A stretch of DNA of 64,000 bases from Cinnamomum chago. Lineage: Eukaryota; Streptophyta; Magnoliopsida; Laurales; Lauraceae. The stretch is from positions 61,066,501 to 61,130,500 of the forward strand of contig CP142457.1 in assembly GCA_038049695.1 (NCBI GenBank), written 5' to 3'. How positions within the stretch are numbered: position 1 is the stretch's first letter; each line of letters starts with the position of its first letter. Below are positions 47,937-60,357 of the stretch, in pieces. The notes below the pieces were generated by a model. That model did not search any database, was not told the origin of the DNA, and saw only the letters and a list, made by a program, of their open reading frames with translations. The translations under genes and the position numbers were made by a program.

Positions 47937-49066
47937 GAATTTTACCAAAAAAAAAAAACCCAACTTAGGTGACCAGTGGACAGAAAAGATGATTTTAACC
48001 GATGTTGCACCAGATCAATCATTTTGCCTGGCTCAAAACGTATTTTTTTTAGCACTTTTTACTAGCGTCCCTATCGACCTTTGTTTTATAACGTTAAGGG
48101 TCCTTAGCGACCCCGCGGTGTACACTTATAAATGAAACGCAACTCATCCTCATTCCAATGACACTCTACTTGCTTCCCCTCTATAGGTCATTCCCACCTC
48201 TTGAAGACCATTAAAGCCACATGCCTTTGTTTAGAGGAGAACATTAAAGTTTAGACATAATCTTTTCTTCAACATCTTCCTCTTCCTTTAATTCAACATT
48301 AGTTTCTCCATCACCATGAACAAGAAGCTCCATTGCTTCTTCAAATCTCATGAGATTTCACCCCCTCCTCATCACCAGCCACCGCCTCCTCAAAAACCGA
48401 ATCCCTCCTCCTGTGAAATATAGAAACACCCTCTCTCCCCAATTCCCGTCTGTAAATCCTTGTTTTCTATCTCCATCGACTCTCCAACAGCACCAACACT
48501 ATTTTCCAACACAAAAAGAAAAGGGAAAAAAGGATTACTCTACAAAACCTTAAATTCAACTCAAAAACCTCAAATTGCAAATCCACAACTCAAATAAATC
48601 CTAATTTCAAATCAGATTTCACAAACCAAGATGTAAAAAACTGAACTCTGAGACGAGAAACAAAAGGCAATTTGATTAATCGATTCAAACGAGAGATTGA
48701 GGAAGCAAGAACAGCAATTTCTAGGGTTTTTTACGAATGAAATGACCGATTAAAGAGACCAAATCAACATCGAAAGGAGAAATAGCTGAGATTATTAATC
48801 TTTTGTATCTTTTTCTTACGTTGCTGTACTATAGTCGAGATTGGAGTTTCCTGGGATTTCTTTAGATTTTTGTAAAGATTACAATGCACTGCAAGATCGT
48901 TAGAAACCCTTAACGTTATAAAACAAATGTCGATAAGGATGCTAGTAAAAAGTGCTAAAAACAAATACATTTTCAGACAAAATGACTGATCTGATACAAC
49001 GTCAATTAAAATCATCTTTTTGATCCACCGGTCACCTAAATTTATTTATTTTTTGGTAAAATCCTC
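47937..49066. mobile_element. Second element with the same 190-bp terminal inverted repeats (MULE-like)
   Basis: Copies of the repeat seen at 511-693 lie at 47937-48122 (plus) and 48885-49066 (minus). As in the first pair, the outer ends are GAATTTTACC / GGATTTTACC and the inner ends GTCCTTAGCGACCCC-like. About 760 bp lie between them, with no transposase. That interior resembles the CT-rich leader and promoter region of a plant gene, so it could be captured sequence. T-rich flanks prevent a clear call of a 9-bp target duplication. The right end lies about 330 bp before the RABA1 start codon, probably within its promoter. Confidence 0.6.
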
Positions 49067-49395
49067 TTATTTTTCATATCACTAAAAATAACAAACTGCC
49101 ATATTCTATTTTAAAAAAAATCAAGAAAACTACCTTCTTATTTCACTAAATGACAAAAGGCAATCATCTTTTTATTTGATCCTTTTTTTTTCTTTATTAA
49201 TTTGACATTTCACCTCACATTACTTTATTAGTGAAGTTATCAAAGAGGCAGTTTACTTCAATCAGGGTAAGATTACTAAAGATTCGAGTAAATATGTGTA
49301 AATATGTGATGAATGAGACCTTTAAGATTGTATTACTATTAATTAATCCCAAGGAAGAGTCGAAGCGAGAAGGAAAGAAGAAGGAAAAGAAAGCA

Positions 49396-52357
49396 ATGGC
49401 ATACAGAGCCGACGACGATTACGATTATCTTTTCAAGGTCGTTTTGATCGGCGATTCTGGCGTTGGGAAATCCAATATTCTCTCGAGATTCACAAGAAAT
49501 GAGTTCAGCCTCGAATCAAAATCCACGATCGGGGTTGAATTCGCCACTCGCAGCATCCGCGTCGATGATAAAGTTGTCAAGGCCCAGATTTGGGACACTG
49601 CTGGCCAAGAAAGGTTTCATCTTCTTCTATTTCCATCCAATCTCTCCTTCCTCATGAATCCCTTTCTTTCATTCTCGTTCGTTTCGATAGATCTTTATCT
49701 TTTTGTATTTGTTTCTTCACAAATGTTAGGGTTTTTTGGAACCATAAAACGTCAGTTTGATGTTCCTTTCAAGAATAATGCAACTTAGTGCCTTTAAAGT
49801 AGGTTTCAATTTCATGATTATTTCATTAGATTGTTGCTAGAGTGCCCACTTCATAATTGTTGTGAAAATTTTGCAAGTGAAATTGGAAGTGTTAACATGA
49901 AAAAGCAAGTGGAAAAGATGGACTCTTCTACTCTGCAACTTTTCTTTGTAGGGTGTGGGAAAAGGAATAAGGGCAATCAAATGAACACTTTCACATGCAA
50001 TATATCAATTCAGGCAATAGCCACAGATCCCAGTTAAAAAGTCTGGAAATTGGAATGCACATCATTTTCCTCAAATCTCCCAGTTAGAATAGTGTGTCTA
50101 AACAATAAACCCTAATGCTGATGCTATACACTTACACTCAAATAATCTATATATGTGTAATCTTAGCTGCATAAATTTAATAAAAGGTACCCTAAAGCTC
50201 ATTTCTCTACCAATGTTACTCAGATAATTCATGTGCCTAGCATACCTATAATGGATAGATATGATACACATTCCAGTTACTTGATTTAGCACCAGTACTT
50301 CTGCGTTACGAGTTTAACAAATCCTAATGTATTGAGTCCATTATCCATGTGGTTCTATCAGTTTTCTTACTTTCAAGTTTCAACATAGAATAATATGTTA
50401 GAAAATAATACAAACAAGAAACAATGATAATTTCATTAATTGAGAAATGTTCTAAATAAGAAAAAAATAATACTTTGTATACAAAATTTAATGTAACATA
50501 TGAATTTCATATTGTAGATAATTGGATGCCCATATCTGTATGTGCCCCGGGTTTTTTTTTTTTCCCCCAAAAGTGCAGAGTTCTATTGCCAATCTCCTTT
50601 CTGTGTCCTTATCTAATAGAGGTATCCATGTCTGGGCATCATAGTTCTCTGCTGCACTCTATCAGAATGTTGGCCATCCATAACTTCCTTCACAGTAGAC
50701 AGAATGGCATCCTTTTTGTCTAAACATTAGTCATAATGCCAATGCCAGCTATGACTATATAAGTTTAATCTTAACCTCATATACATACTCTTAGCAGCAC
50801 ATACTGAATAGAAAATCTTCTGTTGCATGTATTTATAAACAAAAGCTAAAGTAATCATGAATTTTGCAAATCTTTATACATTTCTATTCTCTACCCTGTT
50901 GCATACATGATTTGTATGTTGCTTTTCCCATGTTTCCTGTGTTTGACAATTTTTGTTATTATTGTAGTGTATCTTTGGCATGTTTAATGAGTCAGTTGTT
51001 TCTTGAGTTATAGCCAAGTTATTTGCATATTGCAGTATGATGATTACCTTCACATCTTTCAATTTGTCATTTTAAATCACCCACATGTCAAATAGATAGA
51101 TTTGTGATGCAGTCTTTATATGTGATTGCCTTTGCTATAAGTAGATTATATCTTTCTTGTGATATCTCTAAGTGGAGTAGCCTTCTATTTATCGCATGCA
51201 AATTGTCTGACTCGTATCCAGCTGGCAATCCTGTGCCCTTGATCTATCAGTGAATCAGAATGTTGTATGATTAGCATTTTTCTTACAAGCACATTTTACA
51301 AGTGGACATTGTTTGTCTGTATGTTGCGAAAGTGCGTGCATGTGTGGGGCATAACTAAACCTCAATGCATGTAAAGTTTGGAAGGCCCTTTGGATCCTTC
51401 ATTAAATAAAATATGGACTTCTCCTCAGTGAGCAAAATTTGATCCACACTAACAAGTTGGACAAAAGGACACATCAATGTTGAAAGGAATAGCTAACAGT
51501 GAAAGAGCTGTTCCTTGTTCTATATAGTCTGGATCCATGGAACTTTTGAATGAGAAAGAGTTCCATTCCTAATAACTCTGGAAACCTTAGGATTGCGGGG
51601 TGAAGGATTTCATCTTATTAGCATTGTGATGTTTTTGTTGAAAGTGGAGAGTTCACAAAACAATTTTGTAGATCCTTGGAACAGTTCAACTTCCCAAGAA
51701 TGAGTGAAATTCCACCTTTTTGCAGGAATTAGAGATAATTCCAATAGAGTTTTTGTGTTGGCATGAGTTTCCTCACCTATCCCAACATAGGAACTCTACT
51801 GGAAATTTCTAGTTCCAAGCCATTTGTTTTTTCTCTTGATGCAACCACTGGCCTATGTTTTTGTTGGTCATGTGGTATTACAGTGGATATAATTCCTTCT
51901 ATTCGTATTCTTTTCACTATAAAGGTACCGTGCAATTACTAGTGCATATTATCGAGGAGCTGTAGGTGCATTGCTTGTCTATGATGTAACACGCCATGTC
52001 ACGTTTGAGAATGTAGAGAGATGGTTAAAGGAGCTTAGAGATCACACAGACTCGAACATTGTGATTATGCTTGTGGGTAACAAGGCAGACTTGCGCCACT
52101 TGAGAGCTGTTTCCACTGACGATGTGAAGGCCTTTGCAGAAAGAGAGAACACCTTTTTCATGGAGACATCTGCCCTCGAATCTATGAACGTGGAGAATGC
52201 CTTCACAGAAGTTCTCACTCAAATCTACCGTGTTGTCAGCAGGAAAGCTCTTGATGTTGGTGACGATCCAGCTGCTTTGCCCAAGGGACAGACGATAAAT
52301 GTAGGAAGCAAGGATGATGTATCAGCTGTGAAAAATGGTGGATGTTGCTCTTCCTAG
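49396..52357 (+). CDS. Ras-related small GTPase RABA1 (Rab11 family)
   Basis: Rab11-type GTPase acting in vesicle traffic between the trans-Golgi/recycling compartment and the plasma membrane. Two exons, 49396-49613 and 51925-52357, give 216 residues. The junction GAAAG|GTTTC...AAAG|GTACCG splits the codon for Arg73. Switch and nucleotide motifs are complete: P-loop GDSGVGKS at 19-26, DTAGQE at 67-72 with catalytic Gln71, NKAD at 125-128 and ETSAL. The C-terminus GGCCSS carries the double-cysteine geranylgeranylation site. The start [20 protein letters not shown] and near-identity to the subfamily consensus place it in RABA1. A mild difference is KSNILSRF where KSNLLSRF is usual. The 2.3-kb intron at this position is typical of RABA genes. 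The gene is intact. Confidence 0.96.
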
Positions 52358-54576
52358 TAATTTAAGGGAGTCGAGGTTACCGTGCAATATTAATTTTCTT
52401 CTATGGGATTCCTCTTTGTTGTGTTGCCTGTTCAAGTTGATCTGGTCATGACACACATGAAAAATTGAAAATGCTTCTTACACACATCAGCTGCTCTGCC
52501 GGGTATTGAGATACTAAGCTTGTCTGTTGCAATGGAAGGTAGGTTCAAAATCCAGTGGAATTTTCATGATTCAGTCCCTTTAACATCTGGCGCAGACTTT
52601 TTTTTTGGCATTTATTTCAACTTTTATCAATTTGTTACTTTTAATATTTGTTTTTGTATTCAAGGGCTGTCATATTTCATTGTTTCTGATCATTGTATTT
52701 TGGATGCACTCCACTTGTATGTGACTTGATGATTTGTTCTTTTGAGATTTAACCAAAAAAAAAAAGAAAAGACTGCAGCATCTAATGCAGAATTAACCCA
52801 TTACTTCGGTAGATGTGTTATTGTTTCAAAACTGACTAAGCTTGTCCTTCTTTACTCCCTGTTTATCAGTTTCTGTGAAACAGAGAAATGCATCCATCTT
52901 CTGGCTTCTTTTGGCTGGAAATTATTCTCAATTCAAAGATGTAGTCCTTAACAGCAAAGTGGAAAAAATGAAAAGCCTAACCCATCAACTCCCTTCTGCC
53001 AAAGGAAAATCAGTTCCCGGTTACTGCGAAGGTGTCAGCCACAGGACTGCCAAGACTGCATCTTCATGAGCCTTGTGCTCTGTTGGCCCTATTGCTCCAT
53101 TTTCCCTTGACCCCAAACAGTTGGGTAACCACTTCCCCAATCTGTCTCGAGAATAGCTCTTTGCAACTGCAGCAGTAACAGAAAGCATCCCTGTATTTGA
53201 ACAAATGTTTTATTTGACCAACACTCCTTGAGTTTTCATCATAATTCCAAACCGCATGCAATGAATCTGTTTTCTGTCCACTTCAGCTTCATTTCTTTCT
53301 TGCTTTTGTTTTTTTCAATCCAAATCATGTTTATGGTGAAGGGGCAGTGGAAAGCAAGACGGCACAGCAGTATAACAAAAGGACATTAATATTTTGTAGT
53401 TAAGCTTAGGGAACACTAAGCATGGATTAGTCTGTATTCTGTCATGGCCTGCTTTCTGCAATAAAATCAGAATCTTTGAATGGCATTTCTTTTTCGAAAT
53501 CTGCAGAAAGTAAATGAGGACCTTAGCTCAATTTTAGTTCCCTGGAAATTGGCTCAACTAATGGGCTTTTAGAGGGAGAGCCATCTAAAGACTCGGCATT
53601 ATCCATTCCCCAGTACCCATGTCAATTATAATATATTAAAGTCAAGGGTTTTGGATTCAATTTTGATCAGATTCTTTTTAATTTTGACTTTTTAAAGTTG
53701 AGTGTTAATAAAAAAAAAAATCTAAAAATTTATCAGTTATGAGATTTGAACTTACCCCCTTTTGCCCTTTGAAATAACTCACCTCTACTGCACCCCACAA
53801 TACCAACGTGTAATTGTTTATAAAAAAAAAATGTCAAAAGTAGTTGAAGCAGGGCCTAGCCATGTGGGCCATTCCTGTGCTTAGCACGGGTTATTGTGCT
53901 AGTGAAATAAATTAACAAAGTTTCCAATGTTCAAAGTCAATGTCATTGGTAAGTTTTGGCTGGCATGTGAAGTGGGGTGCCAGAAATATAGATCCCTACC
54001 GAGGAACATCCACCAATTTCGTCTTCAATTTGGCATGTAACGATTTCTTCTAGTGGGTTGAATTGGGGTGCAACAATGACAATTGATGAGGATGGGCCAT
54101 TGAGAAGTCAGAGGGTAACAAAACCAAACTACTACTTACATTATTTGAAAAGTTCGTCATAGAGTACTTAGGATACCAAATTGATGGAGCTCATTTAGCC
54201 CACCCCAAATTTGATTGAACAAGCTCCATCGCGTCGGTGATGATGACTGCCAAATAAATTGCTTGAAGGCAGTCAAATTCTATGTAATTTGTTTATTATA
54301 TCAGATATCAATCCAGATGACCAAAAACATCATACATTTAACTATGCCAAAATCCTAAACATGATTGTTGATGCTTACCATCACCATTATTACATTTAAT
54401 ATTTATTGCATTTACAAGCATGAAATTTGTACAGTTCCAACAACTGGATTTTGCTTTGGTATTTCAGAAAGTCAATGAAAGGATGGTGTGTGATTAACAC
54501 TGTAATCCAACATCTCTCTTTACAAATTACAACACTATATTAAAAATGAAAACGCATTTTGGCCTCATTGTTCTTT
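52358..54576. other. Stretch between RABA1 and the RING gene (tail-to-tail)
   Basis: Holds the RABA1 3' UTR and the RING-gene 3' end. A Helitron-like terminus lies at 53874-53902. No further gene is supported. Confidence 0.55.
53622..53902 (+). mobile_element. Short Helitron-like element (3' end clear, 5' end tentative)
   Basis: A hairpin CCTGTGC, loop TTA, GCACGGG at 53874-53890 is followed by TTATTGTG and CTAG (53899-53902), with T next. The spacing equals that at 32315-32345, so both belong to one family. A possible 5' end is TCAATTATAATATATTAAAG at 53622, though it follows G rather than the usual A. Confidence 0.5.
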
Positions 54577-57500
54577 TTAACTTCCAGACAATGCTGTTGC
54601 TTTGCAGATTGGGCATTTGTTCTTCAACAACAGCCATTGCTTTATGCAGTCGGAATGATATTCATGTCCACATTCCAGAATCCCAATCTTCTCATTCTCC
54701 CTATAGTCAACCTGAAACCCCGGAATTATCTCAAGTTAGATGTAAATTGAAATACAACAAGCAAACATTCCAACCCAAAGAATCTCTCTGGAGGGTCAAT
54801 AACTTGCATAATGTCGGTAATTATACAGGAATAAATCAAAGGACACGCTAGGGAGTGTGAACTTGCACAATTTTCTATGACAAATTCATTCTATGAGAAA
54901 ATTAGATGAGAAGAGGGAGAAAAAGTAAGGGAAGAAATTGTGGCACCAAACTAAAGAATGGTGTGTAGATATTCCTTTCTATCAAAATGGAAATGTTTCC
55001 GCACAAAAAATCCTAAGATACTAACAACTAATTAATTCATCTGATTGAAGGAAAGAGAGTTGTCTAGCTTGTAGATACCTGGCATATAGTGCAGTTCATG
55101 TCCACCTGGACCATTTCTGATGAGTGACTAGGAGGAGAAGGTGTGCTTGAAGCATGCATTCTAGTCCTTAGACATATAGAGATGGTTTCTTCAGACAAAC
55201 CAGTGTTTACATCTCCAATTTGTTCCTCCAAGGCTAGAAGTTCCTGCATTTGCAAAAAAAAAACTTAAAAATCAACAATACATAACAATCATCATGTCAT
55301 AAGAATTTTGCTAATCCTATGCACCATTCTCCATTCATGCCAGTCCACCCAAGTGGCCATCACATGATACATGCCCACTGAGTTTAGATTCTGGACATCA
55401 TTTTGCAAAGAAAAGATTTAATTTTAATTCTTTTCCATATTCCTTTTTAAGTGTCAGTGCTTCATATTTTCTCTATAAAAATAAATAAATTATACCAATG
55501 ATTTAAAAAAAAAGATAAAAATAAATAAATAGTTCCATTTATTAAAAATTAAGCATTTTTTTACCTCATAAGACATGTCATCTATATCGAGCCGCATGTC
55601 TCTGTGTTGATCAATGAGACTTCCAGCTCCATGTGAACCTGGTGGGGACACTAGTACTGCAACATCCTACATGCACTAAAAGAAAGCCAACTTATGGATA
55701 CACTGATGAACTTCACATTCTGTTATTGACATCAGAGAACATAACACAACTGCTAGTGCTGATGGAGAGTGCAGATAAACATTAATCTATCTACCAAGAT
55801 ACCGCATGGACATAGCAAGGACACACCATTAATACGGCATATACATGGATCTTACATATAACATAATGCTATAAGATACTATACAATACGGATATAACCT
55901 TTTTTATATTTAAGTATCCGGGAATCATAGCTCGAACTCTACTCCTCCAGCTCTCATTGTAAGCTGGTTAGCATGGTTTGGCAATGTGCTAACATGTGTT
56001 GTCGTGCATCTATATGAGAATGGTCCTGGTCTGGTGTCCCTCACCATCCAGACTCCGAACAAAATTAAACAACTAAAAGGTGAATCCTGGTCTGATAAGC
56101 TTTTACATATGAATTGGACAAGAATATAAAAAATGTATTTGCTAATTAAAATATATATTAGTATTTTCCGCAGAACAAACAAAGACAATTACATGATAGA
56201 TGGGATGATGCTTTGATTGCGGTGGCATTGTGGCAATGAACAATGATAAACAACTCCCATTTATGGTCTTGGTGATTAAAATATTGGATCCTGTACATTT
56301 CCTCTGTACAGGTATAAAATTTCCTGAAAAATGGAAGGATATTCTATTGGATACATCCATTTCACAGATCATTCTCTCAAGAACTTACTTTCTTCACAAC
56401 TAGATGAGTACTTTCAGAAACAAAACCAAACATGTGGGTTCATTTGTGTAATTACACCATTTCTAGGTCACAAGAAGAAGATGATAGGTAAATTACAAAT
56501 AAAACAAGAAAATAAGAAAAGGAATCACCTCTGATGATAGAAGCATCAATCGTCTATTGAGATCATCAGAAGCAGACTGAGATGCCCTTTGGTTAGTCCT
56601 GTAGATCCGGTCCCCACCAGATGTAAAAGATCTTTGATACCAAGATGCATACCCTGGACCATCCCGAGAAGAGATTATCGTATGTCGATGCGAAATGCAG
56701 TTTGTAGGGTTCCTGTAGGATGGTGCTGGTAGTTGAGGATGATAATTATAACTGACTCCTTGCATGCCTTGCATGTGTAGAGGAGGATGGTGGCTGTGGT
56801 GGTATTGCAAGGAAGCAGGGTGCAAGATAATTGCCAAATTGCTGCTGGACACAGTGTCCTGCTGATATTCCAGTCCAGTCATACTTCCAATCTGGAGAAG
56901 GCCTCCACTAACACTTCTTCCTGAAGATAACCAAGGGAAACTATGAACAGAGCTCTTCAATACTAATACTAACATTAAAATAATGAATAGAAGTTTGAAA
57001 ACACTAGAGATCATAAATTGCTACACAAATAGAGTTTGAGAAAAAAAAAACCATGGATAAATTGATACCCACAGGCCAAACAGCCAATGAAAACAAGAAA
57101 AAAAAATTAAAACTAAAAAAAAATAATCAGTTTTTCATATTTCTAGCTGACTAAGAACACATCACTAAATAAAGGAAAGTATATTTTTTTAATAGAAGAC
57201 GACCAATATAATAAAATACATACAATGAAAAGGATTTTCTTCTGCTACACTTTAAGGTAGCACTACATTTTGCGTCCTGCATCCCTAAGTGAACTCAATA
57301 CATTGGCAGAATATGCATGTTACTGTTATTCTTCTCTAAATTCTAGGCAGTGTGGAAACTAAAAACTGAATCTGATGCAGTGAAAATCTCTACGTAAAAA
57401 ATCTAATTACAATAGAAGATGAAGGAAACAATTTTATGAAGAAATTGTCCAGTAAGAGGAACAACAACAATGGGTTTTCTCAATTCTGGAGCAAAATCAA

Positions 57501-58365
57501 TACATTTCATGAACTCAATGATAAGAATCCATTCCAATTAGTTAAAAAAGGGTCTTTTACATGTGAGGCTAGCAAATAATCTCAGCCTTTTCTATCCTAC
57601 TGAATCCAGCAATCTAATCCTAACCATAATATTACAATTACTAAAAACCCTAAAAATACTTTAAAAATTATCACAAAGTTCATCATTACATTTGCAGCCA
57701 AGTGTTGAGACTTGAAATTATGGAATCTGATGACTAATCACAAAATTATGGTATCTGTTAAACACTATAGATCTTGAAAGAAACCTTCAAATGAGCTAAC
57801 CATGTAAATGAGGCGCATAATTCCAATTGGCACTGTTAGCATCACCATAGTTATTTCCAAACTGCTCCACCGAAGCATTGCTTGCCAGCTGAAAAGATCG
57901 AACCATGCAGCTCCCTTGAAGTGGATGGTTATGATGATATGCCAAAGCAGAGTCAGGATGAAGGCCAATGGCATTCGCTTTGCTCCTCACACTTCTCTGA
58001 GATCCTTCAGTAATCGAAAGAACTCCACTACCTCTATTCCCAGATGGGGTAAAGGTCACAGTGTCCAACACAACGCTGCCAGGTTCAAATGGTTCATCCC
58101 ACTGTTGAGGTCTGGAATTCAGTGGAACACCCAATGAAGATGAACTTGAACTTGTTGATCCATTAGCATAGTCATCATGGCTCCCTGGGACCACCTCTGC
58201 ATTATTTCTTTTCCAAGGACTTTGGATGCCACCCAAAAAGTTGTTCCTTCCATTATCATCTTCACCAACACCAATAACTCCATGATTGCTTGAAGATGGC
58301 ATGTAATCTGAAGAACCCTGATTCAATAGCATAGGGAAAACGCTGCTGGTCGATGATGGGATCAT
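54577..58365 (-). CDS. RING-H2 E3 ubiquitin ligase, MBR1/HIP1-like (N-terminus damaged)
   Basis: Predicted E3 ubiquitin ligase. Minus-strand exons 58365-57801, 56920-56529, 55666-55565, 55243-55079 and 54711-54577 join in phase, giving 452 residues from the ATG at 58363-58365. The N-terminal two thirds is Ser/Asn/Gly-rich and low in complexity. A conserved stretch DMRLDIDDMSYE followed by ELLALEEQIGDVNTGLSEET precedes the RING. The RING-H2 ligands are Cys404, Cys407, Cys422, His424, His427, Cys430, Cys441 and Cys444, with HEYHSDCIKQWL inside. This order is usual for MBR1/HIP1-like ligases. Upstream of 58365 the same frame stays open for about 54 more codons before a TGA at 58528-58530. Family-like sequence continues beyond that stop, so the true start seems lost. 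The product may begin downstream, or the locus may be a recent pseudogene. Confidence 0.82.
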
Positions 58366-58736
58366 GTATGGATTATTTATGGAGGGAGTAGCACCTTCTG
58401 CATCAAGACTTGGAACTGAATGATGATGGTGCTGCAGATTGTCACATTCATTTCCATAAAATACGCCGGCGTCATGATTGTCTGATAATCGCCACAGATC
58501 AACATTTGAAGTGCTCCCTGAAGCTGATCACATAGTATGAATACTTGGGTTTGTGAGATCAATAGTGTTACCCAAAAAGGACATTTAAGTTTTGGATGGT
58601 GAATTTGGCCCAGCTCTATTTCCAGATCAACTACTCTATCCGTGCAGAGTATGTTCCTATTGTGCCATGTTCAGCGAGCAACTTGTATTTATATTTTAAC
58701 AAGTTCATATTAGCAACCATTTCTGGCTGTCATACT
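58366..58736 (-). pseudogene. Disabled N-terminal coding region of the RING gene
   Basis: Going upstream on the minus strand, the frame of the RING protein reads SASGSTSNVDLWRLSDNHD and then meets TGA at 58528-58530. Before the stop, the same frame reads MSFLGNTIDLTNPSIHTM. Before that, a frame offset by one reads HNRNILCTDRVVDLEIELGQ and then HHPKLKCPF, with the frames meeting at a run of five T near 58586-58590. These pieces resemble the MGHRN...VDLE... start of MBR1/HIP1-like proteins as I remember it. The ATG near 58666-58668 is out of frame with HNRN. Causes could be real mutations or base-call errors; a CGA-to-TGA change would explain the stop. Confidence 0.6.
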
Positions 58737-59007
58737 CTGCAAAAATCCTTGAATCCAAACATAACATAGAAATGAAAATTGAGTCAAGATACAAATGGTC
58801 AAAAAATAAAAAAACAGACTATACAAAAGCTGGTTGATAATACAAAAGCAAAAAAACATAATCAAAGAAGCGTTCTTAAGAACTAGTTTTCAACAAGAAA
58901 AAAAGTCAAAAGGAACTGAATGAAGTTGGAGTCAACAATAAGGATTGGCAATGGAATTGCAATTGCATGTTGGATGATGATAACAAGCAAATTGATAGAG
59001 AACTAAC

Positions 59008-59170
59008 CGGGTTTCAAAGTTGTTGTTTAGATGAATATGAATCTAGCGATTGGCAAGGAATCGATCGAGAAGGGGACTAGAAAATGGTAAAAAGGGGAGC
59101 TTTGCTGCCGAGAAGAAGAAGAAGTACAAGGGGAATGGGAAGAGAATACCGTCCGTCCGTCAAAGATAAA
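59008..59170 (-). other. Likely 5' UTR exon of the RING gene
   Basis: CT/TC-rich minus-strand leader ending at a GT donor (CCCG|GTTAGT, 59008/59007). It would join an acceptor TTTTTGCAG|AGTATG at 58736, giving a leader intron of about 270 bp. This suggests that transcription starts near 59150-59170. Confidence 0.5.
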
Positions 59171-60357
59171 ATATCGTTAGGGGGGTCTAGAAAGTGAAGG
59201 AAAAGTGGGGGTGCTGTAAAAGAAAAAAAAAAAAAAAAATCTAATATATGATATTTGGCCATCAACCATTAAAGTTTAAAAAATTCTCATAAAATGATAG
59301 GAAAATTGTGCGATATCACGTGGATGTAGGATATTACGTTGTGCAATATTCTCACGGTAACAGCCCTAAGATATCGAGAGTTTTTTAATTTTTTTAAATG
59401 CTCAAAAATGAAGTAATATGTACTTGCAAGATATTGTTTATTGTTTATGATTAGATAATCTCAACTCAATTTTAATGGCTCAAAGTTTGGGGTCTATTTT
59501 TTTAATAGCTGTTTGGGGCATTTACTTAATAAAGGTGTAAATAATGTGATTAGCTCACTCATTTAATCTCTAATTGTTTGTTTTATTTTCATTAATAAGT
59601 TTTCACCACCTTTGATCAATTGGTATTTTGGCCTTTTTACCATTTTTCAAATTGTAACTTCAGGAGATAGATCACCATACAACTAATCTACTAAAATTTC
59701 TTTCCAAAATAGATTATTGTAATTTAAAAGAGGAATGAGTTAATATTAGGTAATTTGAAAAAAATAAAGGAAAATCTTATCCTTTTAATCACCTAAAACA
59801 ATGTAAATTTCAAAAAAATCAGCCAGGTCCGATTGTTGACCAAGAAGTGGTTTTCTCAAAATTATTATAAATTGAAATACAACAACAAATAATTGTTCAA
59901 AAATAAAGAATTGTTATAAAAGGCGAGGATCAAGGACACATTGAGACCTAGATTTTCTTCGATTTGATTTACTATGACGATGATTGAGTATTCTTTTATT
60001 ATCTCTTTTTAATTCATTTTAAACTAAAGAAAACATATTATTTGAATGTCTCTTTTAATTAAAAGTCTGTTTATCTAATTTTAGCCAATTTTATGAATAA
60101 TTAAAAAAAAAAAAACAAAAGAAGTTATTTAAAAATAATTTTAAGAAAATTTTGCTGAAAAGATCCAGTTAAATTCACCTTAGACCCAAAAAAAAAAAAA
60201 AAAAAAAAGACTCAAAACATATGAGATTATAGAAATAGAAACCCCTTAATAAAAATGCTAAAAACTAGGTCTAGGCTTTAACAACATCCACAGCACATAA
60301 AACGCTCATTCTTGGGGGGAAGTTTGGGAAGGTAAGAAAGGAGCAAGTCCAGCGGTG
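59171..60357. other. Divergent promoter region between the RING and exonuclease genes
   Basis: About 1.2 kb of AT-rich DNA with poly-A runs (for example 60188-60208) separates the two outward-facing genes. No repeat or gene is recognised. Confidence 0.5.

Noticed and set aside
58377-58562. Separate minus-strand frame upstream of the RING gene
   Set aside because: It is the alternate frame of the damaged N-terminal exon, not another protein.
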